From: Planctobacterium marinum
Lineage (GTDB): Bacteria; Pseudomonadota; Gammaproteobacteria; Enterobacterales; Alteromonadaceae
Assembly: GCF_020687805.1 (NCBI RefSeq)
Contig: NZ_JAJEWQ010000009.1
Location: forward strand, 1-64,000
Length of the DNA stretch: 64,000 bases
Direction: 5' to 3'
This document shows positions 36,613 through 45,895 of this stretch, piece after piece (position 1 is the stretch's first letter; the number at the start of each line of letters is the position of its first letter). The notes below the pieces were generated by a model. That model saw nothing but the letters and a program-made list of their open reading frames with translations. It ran no database searches and had not been told where the DNA came from. The position numbers and the translations under genes were made by a program.

Positions 36613-37347
36613 ATGAACGATTTATTAATACAGCAATTACAACAACTGCGCATGACAGGGATTGCGGATATGTTAAAACAGCAGCGTACTCAACCCAACA
36701 CTTACAGTGAACTGGCATTCGAAGAAAGGCTGTCACTGCTGATTGACCATGAAATAAATCAGAGGCGCACCAACCGAATTAACCGACTTCGAAAGCAGGC
36801 ACGACTCAGGTTAAGTGCCACGCCAGAGGAGTTGAGTTATGGCAATGGGCGCGGACTGGATAAATCCAGAATGGCTGATTTACTGTCAGGCGGTTACTTA
36901 AACCACCATCAGAATGTCATCATCACTGGCGCTACAGGGGGCGGAAAAACCTATGTGGCCTGCGCACTTGCAGAGCAGGCCTGTCGTCAGGGAATGAGTG
37001 CCAGATACTGGCGATTACCCAGACTCAATGAACACCTGCACATCGGACATGCTGACGGAAGTTACACAAAACAGTTAGCTCAGATTGCTAAGCAGCAGTT
37101 ATTGATTCTGGATGACTGGGGGCTGGAAAAGCTTACGATCAAACAGGCAACGGATCTTCTGGAGGTTGTTGAAGACAGACATGGCGTCAGCAGTACCATT
37201 ATCTGTAGCCAGTTACCTGTTGACCAATGGCATTCAATGATAAGTAACGGTAACGTCGCCGATGCGTTATTGGATCGCCTTATACACAACGCTCACCGGA
37301 TTACTCTGTCTGGTGAGTCCATGAGAAAAAAACAAAATATGAGGTAA
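36613..37347 (+). CDS. istB: IS21 helper ATPase IstB
   Basis: A 244-residue DnaC-like AAA+ ATPase with Walker A GATGGGKTYVA and Walker B LLILDDWGLE. It helps IstA form and select target complexes. It starts 9 bp after the istA stop. The gene is complete. Confidence 0.93.
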   Translation: MNDLLIQQLQQLRMTGIADMLKQQRTQPNTYSELAFEERLSLLIDHEINQRRTNRINRLRKQARLRLSATPEELSYGNGRGLDKSRMADLLSGGYLNHHQNVIITGATGGGKTYVACALAEQACRQGMSARYWRLPRLNEHLHIGHADGSYTKQLAQIAKQQLLILDDWGLEKLTIKQATDLLEVVEDRHGVSSTIICSQLPVDQWHSMISNGNVADALLDRLIHNAHRITLSGESMRKKQNMR

Positions 37348-37354
37348 AAACACC

Positions 37355-37378
37355 TGTGGCAGATACCCGTCTGCCACA
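37355..37378 (+). terminator. Hairpin after istB
   Basis: A 9-bp perfect stem (TGTGGCAGA with TCTGCCACA) and a 6-base loop just after istB. No T-run, so possibly a weak terminator or part of the IS end structure. Confidence 0.45.
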
Positions 37379-37504
37379 TCTGATCGGGCAAATCAGAATA
37401 TCAGTGATCGGGTATAGCAGAATTCAGGTGATCGGGTGGCCAGAAAAAGCGATCGGGTAATGGCTAATACGCAACCGCTCCATGAACGGACTTTTTTGGT
37501 TAAA

Positions 37505-37532
37505 TTTGTTATCGCAGGTACTAGTATATAAT
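37505..37532 (+). promoter_or_regulatory. Promoter of HEPN-motif gene
   Basis: TTTGTT (37505-37510), a 16-bp spacer and a perfect TATAAT (37527-37532). It lies just outside the IS21 right end and about 88 bp before the gene start. Confidence 0.5.
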
Positions 37533-37620
37533 CGACCCAAGTTAAAATAGAAAAAACGCAATTTACTCATTATTACATTGTTAGCTCTATGATGAAAAAA
37601 ATCGAATTTTTGAGGCGAAA

Positions 37621-39051
37621 ATGACTACAGAAATTATTGCAAAAGAAGAAGGGTCGCTCTTAACAACGGATATCACGAGGTTCGAAGAGTATCTCAATCA
37701 TCTAGGATTGCCGACTGACAACATCATTGCAGAAGTTAATGAAAGGCAGGTAATCGAGCAAAACCTACCCGGCTTTATAGCTTCATTACCTGATGAAGTT
37801 AAAAGAGATGCGCGATACTTATCGAAGTTCGTCGCTGGCGCCGCAGTCGGTCTTTTTGATGCATCCTTAAATTATGTATGGAATGAGGTGGTGCTAAGCC
37901 TTCGTCAAAAGGCAGTCGTTTATGGATTGGATATGTTTTTCGATGCTGCGGTAGGTGGTAGCCGTCGTGAACTTTATTCAACCGAAGAAGACTTGTCGGG
38001 AATTAAAGACAACACACTTATAAACACATGCCGAAAACTAGAGCTTATATCAGATATCGTTTACACAAAGCTTCAACATATACTTACTATGCGAAACGAC
38101 ATCGGAGCTTCGCACCCAAACACCTATTCAATTAATGGTTTTGAATTAATGGGATGGCTGCAAACTTGTGTTAAGGATGTTCTTAATGACAAACCTTCTG
38201 AATCAGCCATTCAGATAAAGTCATTTGTAGATAATCTCAAGGTTTCGGTAAGCGTACTTAATGACGCTACCATTAAAAGCATGGAGCGCCCACTCGCCAA
38301 CCTATCGCTGCAAAATACAGACAATTTACTGACAAGCATCTTTGGCGTATACACGGCTGAAAAGACAGGAAATATTGTAAGAAAAAATATTGCACTGTTT
38401 GCGCCACATATATGGCAGAAAAGTAGCGATAACGTTAAGTATAAGCTTGGAGTCATGTTAGATGGCTACCGAAATAATCTGTATGAAGAGAAACACAAGT
38501 TAGGAGTAGAGTTTTTTACTTTTTGTGATGGGAATAAATATCAGTCGTTAGAATCCAGAATTATAGCTCTAGATGGTCATGCCGATGATCTTCTGGAAGC
38601 TAGATATGCATGGGACAACTTCTATAATGAGCCGCCTCACATGCGAAAATTATTAACCTTCCTAGATACTGAAAACGATATCCCCCCCGAGCGCGTGAAC
38701 AAAATAATAAAGATCGTTTTGATTTGCAGAATTGGAAAAGGCATTTCCTATAACTCTGGCGTGTCACCTAGCGGAAAGCCACTATATGATAGATTCTTAT
38801 CCTTATTGGGGGATGAGAACATTATCTTGGCGCTAATCGCCATGCATTCAAACGAAGTTAGAGTAAATCTAGATAATAAATATTGTCAGCAGCACATGGT
38901 CAGTATACTTAATCTTTTCAAAGAAAATGCTCGCAGTGAGAGGATTCAGGAGATTCTCGATTACTTGATAAAGAACGAAAAGATTCTTCACAAGATACAT
39001 AACGATAAGACTTATAAAGAGCTGACAAAGAACCATATAACGTGGGGCTAA
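37621..39051 (+). CDS. Large protein with HEPN-type R-x6-H motif
   Basis: A 476-residue, mostly helical soluble protein that I cannot place in a named family. At residues 158-165 it has RNDIGASH, inside MRNDIGASHPNT. This is the R-x4-6-H ribonuclease motif of HEPN domains, preceded by a helix (KLQHILT) as in RiboL-PSP/Abi-type HEPN proteins. The rest has repeated short helices. It starts at the ATG at 37621 with GAGG upstream and its own promoter. Position in a defence island and the HEPN motif together suggest an abortive-infection RNase, which is inference. Confidence 0.7.
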   Translation: MTTEIIAKEEGSLLTTDITRFEEYLNHLGLPTDNIIAEVNERQVIEQNLPGFIASLPDEVKRDARYLSKFVAGAAVGLFDASLNYVWNEVVLSLRQKAVVYGLDMFFDAAVGGSRRELYSTEEDLSGIKDNTLINTCRKLELISDIVYTKLQHILTMRNDIGASHPNTYSINGFELMGWLQTCVKDVLNDKPSESAIQIKSFVDNLKVSVSVLNDATIKSMERPLANLSLQNTDNLLTSIFGVYTAEKTGNIVRKNIALFAPHIWQKSSDNVKYKLGVMLDGYRNNLYEEKHKLGVEFFTFCDGNKYQSLESRIIALDGHADDLLEARYAWDNFYNEPPHMRKLLTFLDTENDIPPERVNKIIKIVLICRIGKGISYNSGVSPSGKPLYDRFLSLLGDENIILALIAMHSNEVRVNLDNKYCQQHMVSILNLFKENARSERIQEILDYLIKNEKILHKIHNDKTYKELTKNHITWG

Positions 39052-39089
39052 GTAGCACTGCAATCGGATAAATTCTTGCTTCGCTCCTA

Positions 39090-39121
39090 ATGCCTAATAC
39101 GCAGGTGCATCAGAATATGCA
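39090..39121. repeat. Relic IS21-type termini
   Basis: On the minus strand two terminal sequences in tandem, TGCATATTCTGATGCAC and TGCGTATTAGGCATTA, match the outer ends of the 361-bp miniature element and of the intact IS21 copy. Confidence 0.55.
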
Positions 39122-39471
39122 CCAATTTAACAGTGACCACGGCGTAAGTGACTGGCCGCTATGGTGTGGTTACTGTCAATAATACTGTTATGAAAGTAAC
39201 AATATGTACCGAATTCAGATAGCACGTGCACCACTGTTGGTCTATGGGTGAGGGGCACTAACTCACAATACTTCACTGTTCAGATTTCTGACATTTGAAA
39301 TAAATAGTGAGCTAATTTCTGACATTTAATGGCATCTTGGCCTCAATATTTGTTGGCTCGAATACTAGTTCAGTACAGTACGAATGCAGCTTACTTCTGG
39401 TCGTGAAGTTGAAATACTAGATTTCGCAAATCAGGTTGTAACTAATTGGGAGTCGTTCTTCAATGCCAACA

Positions 39472-39577
39472 ATATTTAACAAAGCAATCAAGCCTGACTC
39501 ACAAAAGTTAGCTGCACTCCACTTCGCTACACAATTTTAGCCAACTGTTATCCGCCGCTTATTTGAAAGTTAGCCTT
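39472..39577 (+). repeat. Degenerate integron attC-like site
   Basis: It begins ATTTAACAAAGCAATCAAG, a good R''-L'' pair (R-YYY-AAC core), contains CCACTTCGCTAC and TTTTAGCCAACTGTTATCCGCC in the middle and ends CTTATTTGAAAGTTAGCC. The two ends pair imperfectly. A short frame stops inside the first core, as cassette genes do. The R' core deviates from GTTRRRY by one base. Confidence 0.42.
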
Positions 39578-39678
39578 CAGATGAAAGCCACTTCTTTCGT
39601 TAACGTATAGTGAAAAGTGTAAAAACCTTTTATCATCAATGTTTTATCGTTTTTCACCGTTACAGCAAGAAATTTAAG

Positions 39679-39715
39679 AAAATAGTGAAATCAAAGCTTT
39701 AAATTTCACTATTTT
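39679..39715 (-). terminator. Terminator of island SPFH gene
   Basis: A perfect 13-bp stem (AAAATAGTGAAAT with ATTTCACTATTTT) and an 11-base loop, 31 bp downstream of the minus-strand SPFH stop. Confidence 0.7.
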
Positions 39716-39745
39716 TCAAACATGTTTTGATGCATGTTAGGTTAT

Positions 39746-40636
39746 TTACTCTTCAGCTGATTCCTTTCGATTAAGCGCACTTAGCATAGACGCTATTTCA
39801 CTGATATTCGTTTGCCCACCTGTGTTTATAATAGCGGTATCGCTATTTCTTGATGCTGTGACTAATGCGTCTTGCTCACCCACACGGCTCAGAAACTGAA
39901 GAGCAGTGTTAGCATCAACACCAGACTCGACTAAAATTTTCACGGCATCGGCGGTAGTTTCTGCATAAGCCTTCCTCGCATCGCCAACACGTTTCATTCT
40001 GATCGAGACGCTCTCTCCATCAGCTGTGGCTTCACCAACTTTTTCTGTTTTGATTGCATCTGCTTTGAATCGAGCTGCATCGTTGAGTCGTCTTGCTGCT
40101 ATCACAGCGTTTGCTGACTCTTCAACCTCTTGAGGTAATTGCGGCTCATCAGCCACGACTTTTTCAATTTCAACACCATAGTTAATAAAATAGTCTGATA
40201 AGCGCAGTTTGGCTTCATCAAGAATTTTTTCTTTTGCGTTAAAAATGTCTTCGAGGAGTACGTTATTAGCCACAGGTATTGCACTATCAGTTGCAATACT
40301 GACAATCTGGTGCTCAAAGTAATCTAAGTTGTATGCTGATTTAAAGGCCTCTGAAGTATTTTCTACCACTTTGTAAAAAACTTTGAGTGAGATACTAAAG
40401 GTAACCTGATCTCTGGTTTTGAGACGCAAAGGAACTTCAATTTCTTTAATGTTGGTGTCGCTAACTTTATCTACCCATGATAGAAAAGGTATTTTGAACG
40501 AAAGCCCCGGAGATGCTGTTCTCCAGTACTTTCCAAGAAAGACAATGTGCTTTAGCGTTTTTTGACGAGTGATTACGACCGAAAACAAAAGAAATACCAG
40601 AATAATAACGGTAAGAACTATGTTAACTAAATTCAT
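39746..40636 (-). CDS. SPFH-domain membrane protein (island cargo)
   Basis: Starting at the ATG at 40636 the protein has about 296 residues: an N-terminal transmembrane helix (NIVLTVIILVFLLFSVV), an SPFH/band-7 domain (KHIVFLGKYWRTASPGLSFKIPF ... LKTRDQVTFSISLKVFYKVVEN) and a C-terminal Ala/Glu/Asp-rich coiled coil ending KESAEE. A start at 40744 would add 36 residues without a ribosome-binding site. It is clearly different in sequence from the SPFH gene that the island interrupts. SPFH proteins organise membrane microdomains; a defence role here is inference. Confidence 0.82.
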   Translation of the reverse strand: MNLVNIVLTVIILVFLLFSVVITRQKTLKHIVFLGKYWRTASPGLSFKIPFLSWVDKVSDTNIKEIEVPLRLKTRDQVTFSISLKVFYKVVENTSEAFKSAYNLDYFEHQIVSIATDSAIPVANNVLLEDIFNAKEKILDEAKLRLSDYFINYGVEIEKVVADEPQLPQEVEESANAVIAARRLNDAARFKADAIKTEKVGEATADGESVSIRMKRVGDARKAYAETTADAVKILVESGVDANTALQFLSRVGEQDALVTASRNSDTAIINTGGQTNISEIASMLSALNRKESAEE

Positions 40637-41022
40637 AAATCCAGATTTCTCCGTGTGGCTCTTTGGGTTGATTTTCGAAAAAAGGTAACTTCCTCTTTCC
40701 ATTATCCATGCGAAGCGGGCAACACTTTGATTTTGGCCGCTCATAATAGGACTTTTTACATTAGCCTAGAGGCAGTAACCTGACCAGATAATTTTGCTCA
40801 AGAGCTTAATTAATTGATAACCTCAACTAGATTTAAATTGAGATTGATTGGCAGGGCTGGTTGTGTCTAGAGCGGACGGTTATTTTGAGCAAGTAGTGGT
40901 CCAAGCAGTGCAAGTGTAAGCTCGCTTCCACCTTCTGAGTTTACGTCGCTTTCAAGCTTTTTTTACAATCTATGACAGTAATGACGCAGCCCCTAAAAGA
41001 TGCATATGAAATTAAAGAATAT

Positions 41023-41610
41023 CTAAAATGACAGACAGCAATTGTCATTTTCTTTGTTAAAACATCTATATTGATTTCCATTAAATCCTTCTCTCATGCC
41101 TAATTCTCCATTCAATTCGCTACTATCAAATGTTGTATCTAATGCTAACCATCGAGTTCCACAGCTCGATAAGGCTTTATTTCCCTTGTAGCTCTCATCA
41201 ACCGCATAAGCGGCAAATACATGTCCCGGTTCTCCTTCATTTATTTCATTTCTTCTGATGATCGTTGTTCTAATTTTCAAAGCTTTTAATACAGAAGATA
41301 CTAATATTGCATGGTCTTCACAATCTCCAGCTCCATCATAAAGTGTTTCTTGTGCAGTCTTAATAGTGTCGACTTCGTCATATTCATAAATGACATTGGA
41401 TTTAACGGCATCTTCAATTCTGCGTATTAAATTTGAATCCAGTTCTTGTCTTGTAAGGTTGTGACTTAAAACAAAATCCTCCGCTGCCTCCTCGGAAAGT
41501 TTTAAAGCCTTTTTATAAGAATTGTAATCATATCCATCAGGAATATGGACGAATTCTTTCGAGCATGAAGCCGTGAGTATGAACGATAAGAATATTAGCA
41601 AAATTCTCAT
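41023..41610 (-). CDS. Transglutaminase-like cysteine peptidase lipoprotein
   Basis: A 195-residue protein starting at the ATG at 41610 with a lipoprotein signal and lipobox LTASC. The papain-like/transglutaminase triad can be read: Cys in GAGDCEDHAILV, His in EPGHVFAAY and Asp in ALDTTFD. This matches bacterial transglutaminase-like cysteine peptidases. It ends with a Cys-rich tail (CFNKENDNCC). It sits alone between the SPFH gene and the restriction operon. Predicted periplasmic and outer-membrane-anchored, unusual for a defence gene. Confidence 0.78.
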   Translation of the reverse strand: MRILLIFLSFILTASCSKEFVHIPDGYDYNSYKKALKLSEEAAEDFVLSHNLTRQELDSNLIRRIEDAVKSNVIYEYDEVDTIKTAQETLYDGAGDCEDHAILVSSVLKALKIRTTIIRRNEINEGEPGHVFAAYAVDESYKGNKALSSCGTRWLALDTTFDSSELNGELGMREGFNGNQYRCFNKENDNCCLSF

Positions 41611-41759
41611 TTTTACCTTCAGTTCGCTATCCATGAAAAATTATTGTGGAGGAAGCGGGCGGAAAATGCCACCTAGTTAACGACGTTGTTAACCATTCAA
41701 TACTCCGATAAATATACACAGAAGAAGCGCTAAGAGCCGAGTTACCAAATTAAAAGCTG

Positions 41760-42593
41760 TTACTCATTCAAATACATCTCTGCCATTTCATCCAGTTTTG
41801 CCTTTACTTCTTGCCAGTTAGGCATGACCTGCGTTAACAAACGCCAGAAGCGCTCACTATGGTTGTGCTCAGCAATATGACAAAGCTCGTGCAAAATCAC
41901 GTAATCAATGCACTCTTTGGGGGCTTTGACGAGGTGTGGGTTGAGTATCAAGTTACCATTGGTAGAGCAGCTGCCCCATTGTTTTGTCATCGCCATAAGA
42001 CGAAATGAAGGAATACCAGAAACCCAATTGGCCTTGGGCAACAGAACAGCAAGCCGCTCGTGAAAAATTGCCTTGGCTTTTTGCTTATACCATTTATCGA
42101 TTAATGGTTTAATTTCCACCAACCGTTTATCGCAGTCTTTGCTGACTTCCCGCTTTATTGTGACGTTAAGTTTTCCACGGCTGAGTTTCACGTTTGGTAA
42201 TTGTTCGGCATCAACCATAACCTTCAAGACATAGCGTCTACCAAGATAAAACTGAGTTTCACCACTGACATAACGTTTCGGCGAAACCGTATCTTTTTGT
42301 TTGGTAAAACCAGCAATACTTTTCCAAATCCATCTTGCGCGTTTTTGAATGGCTTCATGAATTGCATCCTCACTTGCATCATTCGGCACAGTGACGACTA
42401 CTCGCAGGTCAGGATGAACCTTTATGATGGCCTTGCGAGCTTGGCCTCCTGTTGATTCTGTAGGTTTTAACTTGCGGATCACATCATACACAATGGTATC
42501 GTTACCGTAGGTAAACATACCTCGTTCATTAGTTATCGTTGCGCTTTCTTGAGCATTGTTAGAGAAAGCAACAGCGTGTTTTGCCATTTCCAT
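41760..42593 (-). CDS. YgjP-type (M48/DUF45) metallopeptidase
   Basis: A 277-residue protein with a zinc-peptidase motif HELCHIAEHNHSERFW near the C-terminus, typical of the YgjP/DUF45 group. The N-terminal part has a beta-rich YgjP fold (RKAIIKVHPDLRVVVTVPNDA). It overlaps the hsdR stop by one base, so translation is coupled. Such genes often follow hsdR in type I restriction operons. The substrate is unknown. Confidence 0.85.
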   Translation of the reverse strand: MEMAKHAVAFSNNAQESATITNERGMFTYGNDTIVYDVIRKLKPTESTGGQARKAIIKVHPDLRVVVTVPNDASEDAIHEAIQKRARWIWKSIAGFTKQKDTVSPKRYVSGETQFYLGRRYVLKVMVDAEQLPNVKLSRGKLNVTIKREVSKDCDKRLVEIKPLIDKWYKQKAKAIFHERLAVLLPKANWVSGIPSFRLMAMTKQWGSCSTNGNLILNPHLVKAPKECIDYVILHELCHIAEHNHSERFWRLLTQVMPNWQEVKAKLDEMAEMYLNE

Positions 42594-45500
42594 TAACCCC
42601 GCGCTAATCCTAGTCGGGTGATTTTGAGCACCTCCTCAATCAGCTTTTGAGCATGCTCAAGGCCAACCTCCGCAAACAGCATAGGTAATAACTTGTTATG
42701 GATTGCATTTTCGATTTCAGCGGGGTTGATTGAATACTCAGCAACTGCGGTATTGACCACTTCATCAATATTAAATGCCAGTGCCACCAGTTTGTCGTTG
42801 TCTAAAGCGTTATAAGCTAAAAGCGCAGAATCAAATAAATGTTTAAACAAACCAAAGTAGGCCTGAGCATGTTTATTCAGCTTGCCTGTGTCATCAACAA
42901 AATCATTGGGCACATCAGCAATTTTACGATCTTTTACTTGCTGCTCAAAATCAGCAAACAAAATGTATTGCTTAACTGGCGCATCAAACATTGCCTTGGC
43001 ATCTTCAATCGCTTTTTTGAGCATGTTGGAGAAGTATTCCTGAGCATAAGGATCATCAGCTAAGTCTTGCTCAATCATTTTGGTGATCCGTCCGGTGATC
43101 TTATCTGTCTGGTTACGAGCTTCGTCCTCACTCATTTCCTGAGGTTTTGTGTTTTTACCCAAATTACCCACCAGATAAGCACCTTCAGGCTCTTTTACCT
43201 CGATACCTGCAATATGCTTGTCAAGAAGGCTTCTGATGTCTTCAGCGTATTCATCGTAGTTTACGGTTTCATCAGCATCTTCGCGCACCTGTTTGCGCAG
43301 ATCGACGAAAGCTTTCAGGTCACGCTTGTATAAATCACGTTTATCATCGAATGACTTATCTTCAAAATACGTTGCTGATTGAAGTGCCACTTTCATGCAG
43401 TTTGAAAATGCGGATAATGCGGCATAAAAATCATCTCGTTTCTTCTGATTGGTATCAGTGAGTTTCCCCGCAATATCCTGTATTTTTGGCGCTAACGCCT
43501 GCCGTAAAGCAGGACCATCTTGTTTGTTCTTTACACCCTCAAATATTGCCCATAACTCACTATGTAAACCCGGAAGTTTTTTGTATTCCGTGTCCATGCG
43601 ATTATAAAGGCCTTTCAGATCGTCAATATCAAAGCCACCTTGGGTACGTTCTGCGAGATCTTGGTATTTTTCAATGGTGGTATCAAGTTCTTTCAATATG
43701 CCACGGTAATCAATCAGGTAACCGAATTGCTTTTTGGTGTGCAAACGGTTTACACGGGCTATTGCCTGAATCAGGTTATGCTCTTTTAAAGGTTTGTCGA
43801 TATAAAGTACCGTGTTTTTCGGTTCATCGAAGCCCGTGAGCAGCTTGTCCACCACAATCATGATGTCAGGGCCATCTTCTCTGCCATAGTCTTCAATAAT
43901 GGCTTTGGTGTAAGACTTCTCGTCCATTTTATCGACATTATCCTTCCACCAGTTTTGTACGATGTCCTTACTTTCCTGATCAACAGCTTCATGGCCTTCA
44001 CGAGTATCAGGAGCCGACATCGCAATGACAGATGTAACCGTACCAATTTTATCCAAGGCCTTCTTATAGCGAATCGCAGAGGCTTTAGAGTCGCAAGCTA
44101 ACTGGCCTTTTAAGCCCTGTTGTTTAAAGTTCTGGAAGTGATCCGCAATATCATAAGCAATCAGATCAATTCGCCCTTCAGTTTGATAGATTTGGCCTTT
44201 TTGTGAGAATTTTTTCTTTAGATCAACTTTTTGTTTGTCGCTGAGTTTACTGGTGCTGCGTTCAAACCATGCATCAATCGCTTTATCATTAACATTCAAC
44301 TCAGGAATACGCTCTTCGTACAAAAGCGGTGTTACTGTTTTATCTTCAACCGCTTGTTGCATGGTATAGGAATGAATGATTTTGCCGAACTTGTTCTCGG
44401 TCTTATCATCCTGTAACAGAGGTGTGCCAGTAAAAGCAATATAAGCAGCTTTAGGCAATGTCTGCTGCATTCGAATGTTATTCTCGCCGTTCTGGCTTCG
44501 GTGTCCTTCGTCCACCAACACAATAATATTGGGGCTATCGTTATAACACTCCTTGTATTTAATTGCAGAACCAAATTTGTTAATGATCGAGAAAATAACC
44601 CGTTCATTCCCTGTGCCGATCTGCTCCGCCAAACGCTTCCCAGTCGTTGCCATCGCGCCTTTCTTATCGCGGTCTGTAAGTACACCACCAGAAGCAAATG
44701 TGCGGCTTAACTGGTCCTCTAAATCTACCCGGTCGGTCACAATGATTACCCGGCATTGTGCCAATTCTTCTAGCCAAATAAGCGCTTTTGATAAGAACAC
44801 CATAGTAAATGATTTACCACTACCCGTGGTGTGCCAAATAACACCACCTTCACGAGCACCTGAGTCATCAAAGGTGTTAATTCGTTCAATAAGTGCTTTT
44901 ATGCCAAATACCTGTTGATATCGAGCGACAATCTTGCCTGCTTTTTTATCGAACAAGGTAAACAAACGAGTCATATCCAATAGGCGCTCAGGGCGAAGCA
45001 AGCTAACAATAAGCCTATCTTGATCGGTAACAGTTAAGTCACCCGCAGCAACCAATGATAGGTAGTCATCTTTCGCTTTGGCAGGACGATGATTAAACAG
45101 CTTATTTAATTGTTCATCGCTCAGTTTATGATTTTTTAACCTGACAAATTCCGCTTCAGGAATTTGCTCTTCTTTCCACTTCGCCCAGAACTTCTCAGGA
45201 GTACCGCAGGTAGCATATAAACCATCATTCCCGTTTACTGCCAATAGTAATTGGCTGTATGCATACAAATGAGGAATTTCCGACTGTCCCTGATTGCGAA
45301 TATGCTGCGAAATCGCCTCACCGTTAGTAGATTTCCCCTCTTTATTTGAGTCTGGTCGTTTCGCTTCAATGACCACCAATGGCAAACCATTGACGTAGCA
45401 GACAACATCAGGGATGCGATTACCAGTGCCTTCGGCATTTTGAACCACTAACTCTTCAGTAAAATGGAATTGGTTGTTCTCAATATTGTGCCAGTCAATT

Positions 45501-45895
45501 AGCTTGATGGTGGGAGAGGCTTTTTTTCCGTCGATGAATTCGGTAACGCTAACGCCATACATTAAAGCATTATAGATTTTCTCATTAGCCGCTTTTAACC
45601 CTAAGTTCATAGCAGGGTTTAGCTCATGCATAACCTTGTCAATCGCCGCTACTGACAACGAATGCTGCTTACCTGCAAATGAAAATTTTTGTTTAGCTAA
45701 AAAGTCACGCATTACATATAGCAAAACAACCTGATGAGTGCTTTTCTTCTCGCTGGCTAAAGTGTTACCACGAAGCGCTTCGCATTCACTAGGTGGAATG
45801 AAGGTATAGCCCATATTAGTTAACAAAGTCAGTGCGGGTATTTTGGCGCTGAATTCTTCTTGGAAATTGGGCGTTGCATTTTTTTGATAAAACAT
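42593..45895 (-). CDS. hsdR: Type I restriction enzyme HsdR
   Basis: The 1100-residue motor-nuclease subunit. The N-terminal nuclease motif is PDVVCYVNGLPLVVIEAKRP (about 170-190). The SF2 motor has Walker A TTGSGKSFTM, the VDEGHRSQ DEAD box and motif VI QAIARVNRLH. A C-terminal helical domain binds HsdM. The gene is intact. Its ATG overlaps the HNH gene stop by one base. Confidence 0.96.
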   Translation of the reverse strand: MFYQKNATPNFQEEFSAKIPALTLLTNMGYTFIPPSECEALRGNTLASEKKSTHQVVLLYVMRDFLAKQKFSFAGKQHSLSVAAIDKVMHELNPAMNLGLKAANEKIYNALMYGVSVTEFIDGKKASPTIKLIDWHNIENNQFHFTEELVVQNAEGTGNRIPDVVCYVNGLPLVVIEAKRPDSNKEGKSTNGEAISQHIRNQGQSEIPHLYAYSQLLLAVNGNDGLYATCGTPEKFWAKWKEEQIPEAEFVRLKNHKLSDEQLNKLFNHRPAKAKDDYLSLVAAGDLTVTDQDRLIVSLLRPERLLDMTRLFTLFDKKAGKIVARYQQVFGIKALIERINTFDDSGAREGGVIWHTTGSGKSFTMVFLSKALIWLEELAQCRVIIVTDRVDLEDQLSRTFASGGVLTDRDKKGAMATTGKRLAEQIGTGNERVIFSIINKFGSAIKYKECYNDSPNIIVLVDEGHRSQNGENNIRMQQTLPKAAYIAFTGTPLLQDDKTENKFGKIIHSYTMQQAVEDKTVTPLLYEERIPELNVNDKAIDAWFERSTSKLSDKQKVDLKKKFSQKGQIYQTEGRIDLIAYDIADHFQNFKQQGLKGQLACDSKASAIRYKKALDKIGTVTSVIAMSAPDTREGHEAVDQESKDIVQNWWKDNVDKMDEKSYTKAIIEDYGREDGPDIMIVVDKLLTGFDEPKNTVLYIDKPLKEHNLIQAIARVNRLHTKKQFGYLIDYRGILKELDTTIEKYQDLAERTQGGFDIDDLKGLYNRMDTEYKKLPGLHSELWAIFEGVKNKQDGPALRQALAPKIQDIAGKLTDTNQKKRDDFYAALSAFSNCMKVALQSATYFEDKSFDDKRDLYKRDLKAFVDLRKQVREDADETVNYDEYAEDIRSLLDKHIAGIEVKEPEGAYLVGNLGKNTKPQEMSEDEARNQTDKITGRITKMIEQDLADDPYAQEYFSNMLKKAIEDAKAMFDAPVKQYILFADFEQQVKDRKIADVPNDFVDDTGKLNKHAQAYFGLFKHLFDSALLAYNALDNDKLVALAFNIDEVVNTAVAEYSINPAEIENAIHNKLLPMLFAEVGLEHAQKLIEEVLKITRLGLARG

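Larger units (their letters stand above)
34937..37473 (+). mobile_element. IS21-family insertion sequence with 5-bp target duplication
   Basis: A 2537-bp element. Ends TGCGTATT...AATACGCA are inverted and are followed inward by several ACCCGATC repeat units about 20 bp apart, the usual IS21 end structure. Outside both ends is the direct repeat ACCGC (34932-34936 and 37474-37478). It encodes istA, interrupted by an amber stop, and istB. Confidence 0.88.
39052..39745. other. Non-coding cargo gap with IS and attC relics
   Basis: About 690 bp without a gene. It contains IS21-type end relics (39090-39121), an inverted repeat ACAGTGACCAC/GTGGTTACTGT (39130-39140 with 39176-39186, one mismatch), a 13-bp direct repeat ATTTCTGACATTT (39284-39296 and 39315-39327), a degenerate attC-like site (39472-39577) and a terminator (39679-39715). 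A 31-codon frame ending at the attC-like site looks like the tail of a lost gene. Confidence 0.5.

Noticed and set aside
39130-39186. Second attC from the ACAGTGACCAC inverted repeat
   Set aside because: No matching R'/R'' core sequences at the ends.
37621-39577. The HEPN-motif gene as an integron cassette
   Set aside because: More than 400 bp and IS relics separate its stop from the attC-like site, so it is not a simple cassette.
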